DNA of 64,000 nucleotides, from the NCBI GenBank assembly GCA_031763025.1, contig JASSKH010000010.1, forward strand, positions 1,178,001-1,242,000, in the 5' to 3' direction. The notes below the pieces were generated by a model. That model worked only from the letters and a program-made list of their open reading frames with translations, did no database searches and was not told the origin of the DNA. Each line of letters opens with the position of its first letter. Positions within the stretch are counted from its first letter, which is position 1. The stretch is from Macrocystis pyrifera. Lineage: Eukaryota > Sar > Phaeophyceae > Laminariales > Laminariaceae. This document shows, in pieces, positions 1-27,200 of this stretch. The translations under genes were made by a program, and so were the position numbers.

Positions 1-181
1 ACAAGCATCCACCTATAGATACGCCTCCCATCCCGGTGGAACATAAACCCCCCCGCGATCTCCGTAGATGAATTGTAACTGCACAAACAATCCCTAATCC
101 GAACATTCAGACATACCTATCAGACACTTGGTGTGACTGAGACCAACGCCCATGTCCGACACCCCCCTCCCCTCCCCCCCG

Positions 182-221
<40 letters not shown>

Positions 222-250
222 TGCATCCGACTGGCGTTGTGCAAACCCAC
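1..250. other. Intron sequence with a poly(C) run
   Basis: This is intron of the minus-strand calpain-like gene, after the donor at 250-249. About 40 nearly uninterrupted C lie at 181-222. No exon was recognised. Confidence 0.5.
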
Positions 251-15224
<14,974 letters not shown>

Positions 15225-16232
15225 CTGGGTAAGCGCTTCCTGAGAGACACGAGACGCGGGAGGGTTGTTTGCTGCGGTACTGTATTAATGTGAGCTTCAA
15301 CCTATTTTTTAATTGGGAATCAACTTTACCTTTGTGTGGATATGAGCTAAAACAAGGCTCCAACGTGGTAAGTTGGTGGTGGTTAACTTGAAGTTACATT
15401 GTAGTGGTGCAGTAAGGTAATGCCGATTATGCGCGTTCGATACTTTGACACACCATTGTATCACGTATGAGCAGGTCTCACAATCAACGGCTGAAGATCT
15501 TTCAAATAGGCAGCGAACAAAAGTTTTGGTACGTGTTTACTGGAGCGGTTACACTAACTTCGAACTACTGCATGTATACAGCAGTGCATCTACAGCAGTT
15601 ATGTGTTCGTGTATGCATATGCATGATATCCTACCCGATACCAGGGTATGTATGGTGGTACCAGGTATAGCTTTTTTGTACGAGCAGAGGTGTACCAGGT
15701 ATACTCGTAGTGTAATACGTATGTATGTACTCAACGACACCCAGCACACCCAATGTCCGTGCGGATACCCCATCCTGTGTACACCGAGAGATGCAAGTAA
15801 GTGCTGTGGTGACAGATTCCAGTACAGTAACTCTACTATCAATAATTGTACACACAACACAGAGAGCAACAAACAAATACCTGGTACCTGGGTACGCATC
15901 CTAATCTGATGCTTTTACAAGTAGCAAGCAAGCCCTCAGATAGCTAACTTTAGGTGGACGGCTCCTGTTGCTTATGCTTCTTTCGGAATAAAACTTGTGA
16001 ACGTAACAAAGAGAGTACGTACACTACTTCGTAGAAAAAACGAGGAATAAACGAATGGCTTACTTTTTCGTCGTGGCAGTCAAAGAAGTTTGACCCCAGC
16101 TCATGGGCGTCCTGTTGACGCATCCTGCTTTTTATGCAGAGATACTCGTACTTCGAGGATATCTTTCGATTATGTCAGATATTACATGCTCGTACGTAGC
16201 AAGCAGTGGTTGTGGCGGAGGTAGCACGGACC

Positions 16233-16234
<2 letters not shown>

Positions 16235-16271
<37 letters not shown>

Positions 16272-16582
16272 CATCATCACTTTTACTTTCCAGCCCACTC
16301 GTCGGAGGTTTTACCCTCGACGATCTTCTGGACAAGCCGTGGTCACAGGTGTCGTCCCTTCTCCCCCCCCGGTACGTGCCTTTAGTTTTTATCGCGCATA
16401 GGGTTCAGCATTCCCACTGCTCGTCGATTTTCATCGAATGTACAGCTAACTCACGCTCTCGCGCTTTCCGCTAATCAATTTTATGCAAGAAAAAGTCCCT
16501 ATGAGCATGCACTCGGTGAGACTCGAACTCACGAAATTGATCTTGATAGGCTCGCGGACCACCTACCAAGCCACCGGGGACG
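16235..16582 (-). mobile_element. tRNA-derived SINE, copy 1
   Basis: On the minus strand the element starts GTCCCCGGTGGCTTGGTAGG (RNA polymerase III box A), has box B GAGTTCGAGTC about 40 bases later, a unique body, and ends in about 33 A (T run at 16235-16271). Its body matches the copy at 56276 over its full length with scattered differences. The tRNA part has a good T-arm (GTGAG/CTCAC) but no acceptor stem, so it is not a tRNA gene. Confidence 0.8.
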
Positions 16583-17216
16583 CCGGCACTGCTACATACC
16601 GGCACCAGGTACATACCAGGTATATTCGTACGAAGTGCAGTGCACATGCAGTACTTTCGGGCGGGTACATGTATCCAGACCTACACCTGGACCCATACCT
16701 TGGCACTTACTTGGGTACCCGGATACTGGATACCATGTATTGGGTCCCGGCACGACTGGATACTGGATTCTGGATACTACTACTGTACGTACTATGGATA
16801 CTGGATACTGGATACCGGTACTGGCTACTGGATACTCGGCTATTTTGGATATCGGCTATTTTTTATAGCAAAAAACAAAAAATGTGTTCCCCGAAGCGAT
16901 AGAAGTTCCCCCGCATTTTTTTGCGCCGCACTTGCAAAAAAAAAGAGCATGTGGTGGTCAAGTCGTTGTCTGTGTGTAATAATAATAGTAATAGTGGCAA
17001 CGGCGGAACAGCGGCATGCATAGTGTACTGCTTACAAACGTTAACATAGGAGTTGTCGGTGCCATGCTGCATGCCACACGTTTGAGGTCCCAGTACCAGG
17101 AGCGCCAGCACCAGCAGCCGCGACGGCACAAAGCGGCCGACGGCCGCTACCACTGCCGACCGTTCCCGAAGCTTTTCCTCCTTATCGCCGCGCTGGGTTC
17201 GGCGATTGGGGACCGG

Positions 17217-17600
17217 ATGGGGGCCTCGAACAGCCACAGATCACCGCCGCCGACTTGCTTTGTCGGCCGCGGCGGCAGCAGCAGCAGCAGGGGGAGCGCT
17301 CCTCACGTCCCGGAGCCGTTGTCCCTCGGGGACAGGGTGCGAAATTTTGGGGACAGGTTTCGACGAGACGGCGGCTTCGCAGGTGGCCTGGAGGGAGGCA
17401 GCGGCAGCGGCGGCAGCAGCAGCAGCAGCAGCAAGAGAACTAGGGGGAAAGCTATGGCAGGAGCAGGAGCAGCTGGAGGTCGGGATGATGGGGTAGCCGA
17501 AGGAGCCACGAACGGGCAGCGAAAGTCTAGCGGTGGCAATAGCTTCTTCGCGGGAGGCTTGGCGGGGTCTATCTCCACCACCGTGACTTGCCCGATAGAG
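17217..17600 (+). CDS. Carrier exon 1: Ser/Gly-rich N-terminus and helix 1
   Basis: About 100 low-complexity Ser/Gly/Ala residues precede FFAGGLAGSISTTVTCPIE, which is helix 1 and the first carrier signature. The donor GAG|GTGCGT joins GTG GTG AAG of exon 2 to give PIEVVKTQLQ. ATG 17217 follows a stretch open back to ATG 17016. A long N-terminal extension is unusual for carriers, and I see no clear targeting peptide. Confidence 0.85.
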
Positions 17601-20600
17601 GTGCGTTTTGGCTACCTACCCAAGGCTGCATCATTTCCGAGCGGTCCTCGTTTCTTTACGATTTTCCCCCCCGTTCTCTCGCGAGTGAACACGTGGTTGT
17701 GCCTCAAACAGCCCCATCCACAAGGCACCGAAAGCCCAAAGCCCCACCCATAGGAAGGTCGCCATGGGCAGACTCTGCAGATGCCAGCACGTCTATCGTT
17801 GCTTGTTTTCTTTGCGTTGTTTGAGGTTGGTGCATCGACGCACGGGGCACCTCTCGTGCATACCTGGTGTCTGGTACCCAGAACCGCAAAAATCGAGTCA
17901 TACTGAGCGGTTCTGCGACACCCATTTCTTGCTTGGAACTGCTTGCGGCATACCAGGTACATACCTGGTCAGGTACCTAGCATGATACAGGGAGGAAGGC
18001 GCTCTCAAGGTACTGATGTACCAGGTTATTGCGTAGTTGTACATACGGATCATACCAGGACGTATCGTACCTGCAACCTAGAGACATGCACTGCAAGCAA
18101 GGGTGTGACCACGTGACAGCCTCATACGATGTGTATCAAACCGGTACCATGGCACACGAGGTGTTGTGGAGCAGCGCCAGTCCTACAGCACATACTTATA
18201 AAAAGTCCCTGCAAGTCGCGAGCAATGCGTACTCGTAAGACACGATCATGATGTAATTTACATCTTCACACATACCCCCACTATAAGCCCTAGTCCTCTA
18301 CACAACCTAACCTTGTCGTGTCCATGCGTGTCTCTATGGCCTATATAGCCTGGACCAGGAAAACGCTATGATACAGCACAGCAACCAACAACCGATAGCC
18401 AATAACCAACAACACGTACGTAGAACAAGCTATACCAACGGCTAAACGGACAACAACACCAAGACACGAGGCAAAAAAAGAAGCAAAGAGGCAACCAACA
18501 ACCAACTCGTACAACAGCAACGGCAACAGCAGCAGCAGCAGTAGGTACTATTGTAGAGCAGTATGATAGTAGGACGTGAAACCACTACTGTTGCCATCAG
18601 GTGCTGCTGCTGTAGCATACGTGCGTGCACCAATACAAGTGCTGCTGTGGTAGCGTACAGCCGGCTGCGCTATCGTGACGGCAGCCATCACCGGCATACG
18701 GAACACGGAATGACTATACAGCAGCAGTACGTACGTACACGATTTCACCCCGCAGGCCCACAGGGCAGAAACACATTGCTGCTTCCCTTTAAGAACTGCA
18801 GTCCCGTTTTGGAGACAAACCAGTCAAATTCCAAGTAGTTTGTCCCCCAATTGTCCCCCAAACGGGACTGCAGTCCTAAACGGGTTGATAACCCTCTTTT
18901 GGGGCTCCAGAGGGAAAAATTAGAAAAAAGATGGCGATAAATTGGCGATGAACAAAGTGACGACTATAGCAACGACCTCTGCGTCATCGGGGGATGTTGG
19001 TTGCAAAGACAGAAGATGTCAGTGACGACTACAGCAACGACCTCTGCGTCATCGGGGGATGTTGGTTGCAAAGACAGAAGATGTCAGGAGACGTAGACAT
19101 CGTGGACATGTCAAGCAAGGCAAAACGTGCGCTGCCAAGGGTGTAGGGCCGAATGTTCTAGACTAGAGCCCAATATGTTCGTGTCAGTCAAGGCGTGGTC
19201 GGTTTTCGGTTTTTCACCGAAAATATCGGTCGTTTTTTTCTCGTTTTTTCGTCGGTTTCTTGACCGAACATTTCTCGGCCGGGTTTTCAGCGTAACCAGC
19301 CAATTGGTCAGTATTTCGACAAAACCGGAAAAAAAACGAAACCGAATCGAACGTTTCTCGGTCGTTTTTTTTCGGCGAAACCAGCCAAATGGTCAACATT
19401 TCGAAGGGTTTGGTGTCCATGTGTTGGCGCATGATGTGTGTGACATGATCGTACGGTGTCAACTGACCTTCCTGTAATACCTGCGTCTGCTACGCCAGAC
19501 GGTACGGGCCGACACACGTACTTGTATTCTGCAGCAGTTGCTACAAAAATGGAGCTTGGCCTGTTTGTCCGAACGTGCATGTATGTGTAGTCTAGGTACT
19601 ATACAAGACAGATACAAGTTGCAGCGTACAGCTAGCACCATCAATAATTCTAAGTTGCTCAAGGGGGGGCTGTGAGCACGAATAAAAAAGGCAGGCAAGA
19701 GCGACAGTTCAGCTGGCGGAGAAGTGCATAAGAACGAACCATGTAATACATGACACAAGTCAAAACAAGCAACAATCGCACGGGTAAAAGAAACGACCGA
19801 AAAGAACGACTTTCGGTTCTGGGTTCACAACATTGTCTATGTGGCGTGTCCATGTGTCCGTACGTAACGGGGTTTCCATACAGATATGTTGGCGTTTTTG
19901 CCGTAGGGGACAGGGGAAAAAAAAAAAAACGAAACCGTGAAAAACCGAGTCGATTTTTCGGTTTCGTTTTTTGGAAACCGAAAAATCGGCTAAAAAAAGT
20001 CGGTTTTCGGTTTTTAAAAAACCGGCAAAAAACCGACCGAAAAAAAAAAACAACCTTCGGTAATCGGTTCACAACACTGCACATGGGCGTTGATACGTTC
20101 ATCAGGTTCAAGTGCAATACTGTTCCCGTGGCTGCTCAGGTTCATGTAGCTCCAGCAAGGTCCAGCCAGATAAAAAATCAAGACTAATCAAGAAACTTGT
20201 AAAGACCCTGGTAAAAAATTGAAAATTCGGAAGTTCAAAATTCAAGCATCGTCCGTCTTTTCAAGGGTATGTCGGTTGGGTACGTACGATAGTATACGGG
20301 GGGCATTTTCTCGGTATATACGCTACCGATACTTGCCGGAGTGCTCGGTTCGGCCGCAATACCCTACCGAACTTTACCGGAGTATATCTACGGCCGCAAT
20401 ACCTTACTGAACCCCGACGAACTCGATATCGGTACTCAACACTTCGGTAAGTTCGATACAACTTCAAATACCGGTACCCGACACGTCGGTAAGGGTGATG
20501 TACCCAATACCGGAGGTATTGACCCTACTCAAGTGGTTCGGTACGACCACCACACCCTACCGAAGTTTACCGGAGTGTTCGGTACGGTAGCAATACCCTA

Positions 20601-23600
20601 CCGAACATTCGGGTACGGTTCGGTACAAACTTGATACCCGTACCCGGCACCTTGTAAGACCTCAATACCGGCATCCGACACTTCAGTAAAATCCGTACGC
20701 CCACCAAAATACCCCGGGTACCGGTATACCCTTCCGAATATACCTTTGTTTTTTTACTCAATATTTTATATACGAAATAAACGCCTGGAGAGGGCGCGAG
20801 CGGCGAACAGCGGAAACGGCAATGGCGCCGCCGAGAACGTTACTTTCTCTCTCTGATTCTTTAAGAGTATATTGTATTATATCGGCATCTGCACTTGATG
20901 TAGACATATTATACAGCGTTCAGGGTCGGGTCGGGTTGGGTGGGGTCGAGATCAAAACAATCGACGGGACGATATATCGTGATCCGCGCACCCTCGCAGT
21001 TCTATCCTAAAGCCATGTATGTGGCCTGGTACGTTCCGATATGAGTGTATGAATCACAGGTTGAAGAAGCCGTGGGATCGACTCATATGTGGTCGAAACC
21101 CCGCCAACTTTTTTCGGTTGTGTCGGGTGTTTACTGACATTTTGTCGGTACAGTACTGTGGATAGTAGTGCTCGTGCCAATATGTTAGCATGCACCAGCG
21201 AAGCAAGCGGTGCCGCGACGTGATGATAAGCTACATAGCTACAGCTTTAGCTACCGACTGGCATGGCATGGCAGATGGGACTACTACCGCCGTACCACAC
21301 TATCACACGGGGTGATGAAATACCACACCCCCCTGGATGAATCTACAAACTGGTATTCTCTTTTCAACGGGGCAAGCTCAAGCAAATGCCGAGCGACACG
21401 CGCGCGTCTATGGAAAAGACCTCGACACGAGATATTTCCAAATCCGCCAGTTCTGCTGTTACAACGGGAGCTACAATATGGGCTAAATTGACACACGACA
21501 CGAAATTGGAACATGGAAGTGTGATGAGCTTAAGCTTTATTTTTACCAATCCGCCGGAGGATAAAATAAAGAAGAAAAAAAAGAGAAGCCATTTTCGTTG
21601 TGTTTGGCCCCCCTTAAGGCATGTGTTGGAGAAAAAATCGGCTTGGAAATTCGTGCTAGGAGGTGTGTTTTCTTATCACCCAGTATGATACGGTACCGGT
21701 ATACATGTCACAAGCCAAGGAAGTTTTCCTTGAGGCGTTTTTTATTTCACACACATCCGATATGGGACGAGGGGCAAGGGACTCATTGGGACATTTCTGC
21801 CCGACGTAAAAAGAGCATGATGCACCTGGAACACCCGTCCGCGCGTGATGTTTTCGTTGGCGGACACGTGGTGGATGAGGGATGAGGCAACAGCCAGCAC
21901 TCAACAGGTGGACCGCTTCGGTTCGGATGTTGCGTCCATCAGCAGTCAGCAGGTGGACCACTTCGTTTCGGATGATGCGTCCATCACCCCCCTGCTGAAT
22001 ACGTATCCACGTCATAGCACTCCTGTTTGCTTCTCTGAGCGGTCATCGTGTGTCACACACCTACCTCATACTTGCCTAACATAGTGCCCGGTTGAGTAAT
22101 GCCGGTTCCCCGCTATAATAGTACCCGTGGAATCGCTTGGTACAGATGGGATCAACCAGTGTGGAGTTAATATTAACAGTGTGCGGAGGGAATAGTGCCG
22201 GTTGACGCTATATTAGTGCCGGTATCGTTGATTGGCTGGCGCATGCATACCGGCACTATAGAGGTGGGGCCATTGCTGCTGTACCAGGTACAGTATTACG
22301 GGGGACCGTAGTAAATAGGACCAAATATTGTTGGTAAAAATGGGGAATTATATAGGTTTTTGTGTATGCCGTGGGTCCTATTTACTATGGTCCCCCGTAA
22401 TAGTGAGCCGCGCCACGGTACGGGTTCCCCTTTGGTGCCCCAATGCTTCTAATCTAAGGAGCCACGTACCCGATATCGTTGCGTCCAATGCGTACAGGTA
22501 ACTTTTAAGGTTGATCCATAGATGCCCACGAGTACGTACGAGCCCGTGCATTTGTGTTTCGGCCTTGGGCTTCAACAGTTCTTTTTGGGTCGGTTGTTGG
22601 ATACTGTACTACTCTGTAGAATTAAGTGAGGGGTCTCAGGAAATTCAGGTGCTTGCCCTGATTCCACCACGAGCACGCGTCTACAGCAGTAGTATCTCTT
22701 ATTATTAATACTACCTGCTCTTTCGATCAAAGCTGTCGGTTGAGGGCACGCTTGTCCCTTGACGGACTTGACGGACTTGACGGACGGCCGTCAAGGAGCG
22801 CCCCACACCAGGGATGTGCAATACCCAGGGTTGAGAAAAAAACGAAAATCGTTTTTTTTTTTTTTCTCGTTTTTGTTCCCGACCGAAAACCGACATTTTT
22901 TTCGGTTTATTTGCAAAAAATCGACCGAAACCGACGGACATTTTCTTCTTCTTTTTTCTCGTTTTCTTCGGTGTCGGTTTTGCTTCAAGAAACCCGACTG
23001 AAACCGACCGACGTTTCGGTGAAAAACCGAAAAAACCAACCGAGCCTTTTTTCGTTTTCGGTTCACAGCCCTGGTAATGCCTACCGCAGATTTCAAAGCG
23101 GACGTAACGGTAAAAACCGCAAATTGGCCGAATATGGAAACCGCTCACAAGAACCAGAACCGCCAAAAAAAATCACTCATTTACTCTTAAAGTCTAAAAA
23201 CGTAGAGTTTCCAGTTTTTTTTACTGTTTGTGATAATGTGCTGCATATTGACTGTATGTGCTGTATGTGCATGGTGTATATATGTGCTGTGCGCGTGCAC
23301 AGGTGGTAAAATTACTGTATGAGTTGTATGCGCTACATGTGCTGAATGCGCTATACGTGCTGATTTACTGAATGTATGTGATGTATGCGCTATGAACTGC
23401 TGTGCTGTATACTGCCGGTGAAGTTGCTGTATGTGCTGTATGTGCTGCTCGCTCACCCATATGTACTGTTTGTGCTGTGTGCTGTGTACTGCATGCAGGT
23501 GGTGAAGACCCAGCTTCAAGGGTCAACCGTGAAGAAAGGAAGCAATGCATTTTCGATCGCCGCAAATATATTCAAGACCGACGGACCCCGAGGTACGATT

Positions 23601-24201
23601 CACATACACAGATACTGTACGCGGTAGTACTACTATCACGAGCGAATGCAAGACTCCTATTTACACGGCGCCAAAAATGAAGGACCCCTTTCGGGATGGC
23701 TGAAGTGACCGACCGAACGACCGACCGACCGACGGGGGGATCCAACGCACACAAGTTGACGACAGTTACAGCAATCCTGCTGCGCGAGCTCCTATCAATA
23801 GCCACGGTTGACCACTACCTGGTATACTTTATACTGTATTGATGTTATAGTTGACAAAATTATAATCAAATCATCAGTCGCTGACGTACTTGCAGTATGT
23901 TTTGTCAGCCGTTCGCCGTTAGAAAGTGGCAGTACCGTTGATACGATGTTTTCGCGGGAGGGAGGGGGGGGGGGGGGGGGGGGGGGGGAGCGTGGATGGG
24001 GGGGGGGCGCATGTTTAGGTTTTTTCGATTTGTTTTCGTTTCGTTTGGGTTTTTGGCGTGAGAGATTCACCCGATTCGTGTGCGTGAAGGGGCACAATGG
24101 AGGCGAGGGACGGGACGGGACGGGGGGACGGGGGGGGTGTACTCATTATCACACGGTAGGGGGGGGGGGGGCGTACTCATTTGTTGCTTGGCTTAGTACT
24201 G

Positions 24202-24253
<52 letters not shown>

Positions 24254-27200
24254 GTACTCGATAGGAGAGATGTGCTCGATCTCATGCATGGCCGTAGTCG
24301 TATGACCATAGACCCTCGCATCCCTACAATGCCGGGACGGAGCATGTCGGGTTTTCACCGACCAGGCAGACATTGCTTGCACCAAGCGCGAAGCGCCGTG
24401 AGGTGTCCGGCGAGTCGCATGAAGGGCGAGCTGCATCCTACTATGAACCGCTTGGAGGGGGGGGGGGGGGCGTTCCTAGGATCGGCTTTCGGGTTGGTTC
24501 TACTGCTGCTATTAATGTCTGACCTCGGAATAATTAGGTTTCCACTCATTTTTTTTCATTTTCAATTTCGTGTTTGTTCTTTTTCCCCAATGTTTTCCGT
24601 TTTCCTGCCGGAAGGAGAAAGAAAGGTCTCTACACACAACCTATCCCTAAAGCAAAACATCATCCCCCTCCCCTCCCCTCCTCCCCTCCCCCACTCCCCC
24701 CCCCTCCCCCGCCCCCTGCGGCGGCCCCCATTCGATATATTATGAAAAAAAACTCTCAGGATTTTTCCGCGGGCTGCCGCCGGGACTGATAGGAATCATC
24801 CCCGCGCGGTCGGTGTACTTTTTCGCGTACTCCAAGAGCAAGGAGTTTTGGACGGACAAAGCTCGGCTAGGAAACGAGCGTCGAGACCTGACGGAGATCT
24901 TGTGCGGGGTGACGGCGGGAGTGGTACAAAACACCATCACCAACCCCATCTGGATGGTCAAGACGAGAATGCAGGTGCGTCCGCGTATGTGTCTATGTAT
25001 GTGTATCCGGGGGGGGGGGGGGGGGGGGGGGAGGGGGGGGGGGTTGCGGAGGGCGGGGACGGTGGGGGAGTGAGGGCAGGGGGGGGGGGGATGCGGCGGG
25101 TGAGGGCCGTGGTGGTGGTGGTGGTGGTGGTGGTAGCAGCGGCGGCGGCGGCGGCGGCGAGTTTGCACGCGGCTGAGTTCCGGTGCCCTACTTCACCCTA
25201 TCTTTCGAGGTGTGTGTGTTAAATGTGTGTTTATGTCCTCCACATGATGTTATATCGTTTTCTCTACACCCCATGGCATTCAGCAGACCCAAGACTCCGT
25301 AGTAGTTCCGAGCCCGTTCTCCGGGGGTATATATCTTGGTTTTGTCTCCTAAGCTAGGAATAAACTGCAAGTTTTTTTGTTGATATTTTTTTTGTTTCCG
25401 CTCCCGACTGCAACAATAGTCCAACTCGAAACCGAAACAGTGATGGCTCAGCCCCGAATCGCTGGTGCAGTAATTTTCAAATGCGTTAAAAGCAAATCAG
25501 AAACCCCAACACCATTTTATAATATACAAGGTTCCCCTTCGAGATTGTGGTTCCATGACTTGAAACCCCGGAAGTATCGCAAGCTGAAAAGGGAGAGAGA
25601 ACACAGCAATGGGCGTTCGTTCCTCGTACACCAGCTGTGATACTCGTACGCAGCCACGGGGCAAGAATGACGAGCATGAAAAGGCTCCTAAAGCTATAAA
25701 TAAATAAAAAATAACTAAGCCACCCGCACCGGGCAAGTAACCGGGCGAGCAACACCGACCAGCCCAAACGAGTTTATAGTTAATGTACATCGTTCTTGTA
25801 TTCCTGCGGTGTGGTGTACTTCTTTGTTGCGCTCAAGTAAGCCCCCCCTTCTAAATTGGCGAGAGCAAGAATTGTACGATTCCAAAACCCAATCTGCGTG
25901 TTCTCGAATCGCTATACTTCGGAAGTGTACGAATCAACAGAGATAGTTATGGTACGAGAAGAGGGTTGGTATTCGTGCTGAGCTTAAAAACACGTACCTG
26001 GTACGAAGTACATTGTCGAAAAATGAAATATGCCTTTGGCGTGCCGGTACGTTTTTTGCTTTTATTGCGCTTTGCTGGATGCTGCAGCTTCTGGCGGATA
26101 CCTCGACGGGGCAGGTGGCGTACGGAGGATACGGGGAGGCGATAAAGGCGATCTGGAGGGACGAGGGGGGGAGGGGTTTCTTTCTACAAGGGCATGTCTG
26201 CATCTTACTGGGGGTGCAGCGAGGGGTGCCTCTACTTTGTACTGTACGAGAGGATCAAGAGGTGAGGGCTGGTATTCGCTTTTGTCTTCCCAGATTTTTC
26301 TTTTTGTGTAAGACCAACTATTATGGGAAATTATTTCTGAGCTCTCAGAACTGGGGTTTTAGGCCGAATATACGCGTTTTACTTGGCGGGAAAGCCAGAA
26401 ACACCGATAGACTCCTCAAAATGCTCCCCGTAGTTTTTTGCGAGCTTTCAGGAACAATTTCCCGTTTCTCCAGAGTCCTAATTTGAATTTTGGAGTTGCC
26501 AATCACTTTTCTCTGGAGGGTCAGAAATAAGGCTGTTGGTCAGAACTGGGGCCAGAAATAGTGGATCTTCGAGGATTTTTGATGAAAAATCACGATGTCC
26601 TCAGAACTGGAAATATGGACGAACAGTCCTACGACGACTCTGGAGAAACGGAAAAGTGCTCGAGAAAGCTCTCGGAAAACTAAGGGGGGCATCCTGAGGA
26701 GTCTACCGGTGTTTTTGACAGTCCCGTTGAGTAAATCGCGGTTTTTTTTTTTCGGCAAAAAAAGCCAGTTCTGAGACCCCTTCAAAATTTTCCCATAATA
26801 GTTGGTCTAACAGTGGAATTTTGCTTGTTGTTTGTGGGGTTGTAGGCTGTAGTTCGACTGGCTCTCAGCATTGATCTCCGGGTCGAGAACCCCTCGCCAC
26901 GCCCTGCTAGTGAGAACAGAGGAATTAGCCTTCCCCCCCCTTCTTTTCTTTTCTTTTCTTTTCTCCCACCCGGAAAATTGTGATCGTCGAGAGTCGAACT
27001 TACGCGATCGGTTATAAGTAACGAGGTACACGTACCTGGTATTCATTCAATAAATAGCCATATTCAGTCGGCCGAACCGGTCACACCTCTCTTCACGACC
27101 TACTATTCCGCGCAAACGTCATCCGCGTGTTCCACCGCAGTACCGAGAACAGACCCCGCCTTGAATCAATCGAGAAAAAAATCACGCTCATCTACGAGGC

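Noticed and set aside
16503..16582. tRNA gene
   Set aside because: It has box A, box B and a T-arm but no acceptor stem pairing, and the same head with the same non-tRNA body recurs at 56276, so it is a SINE.
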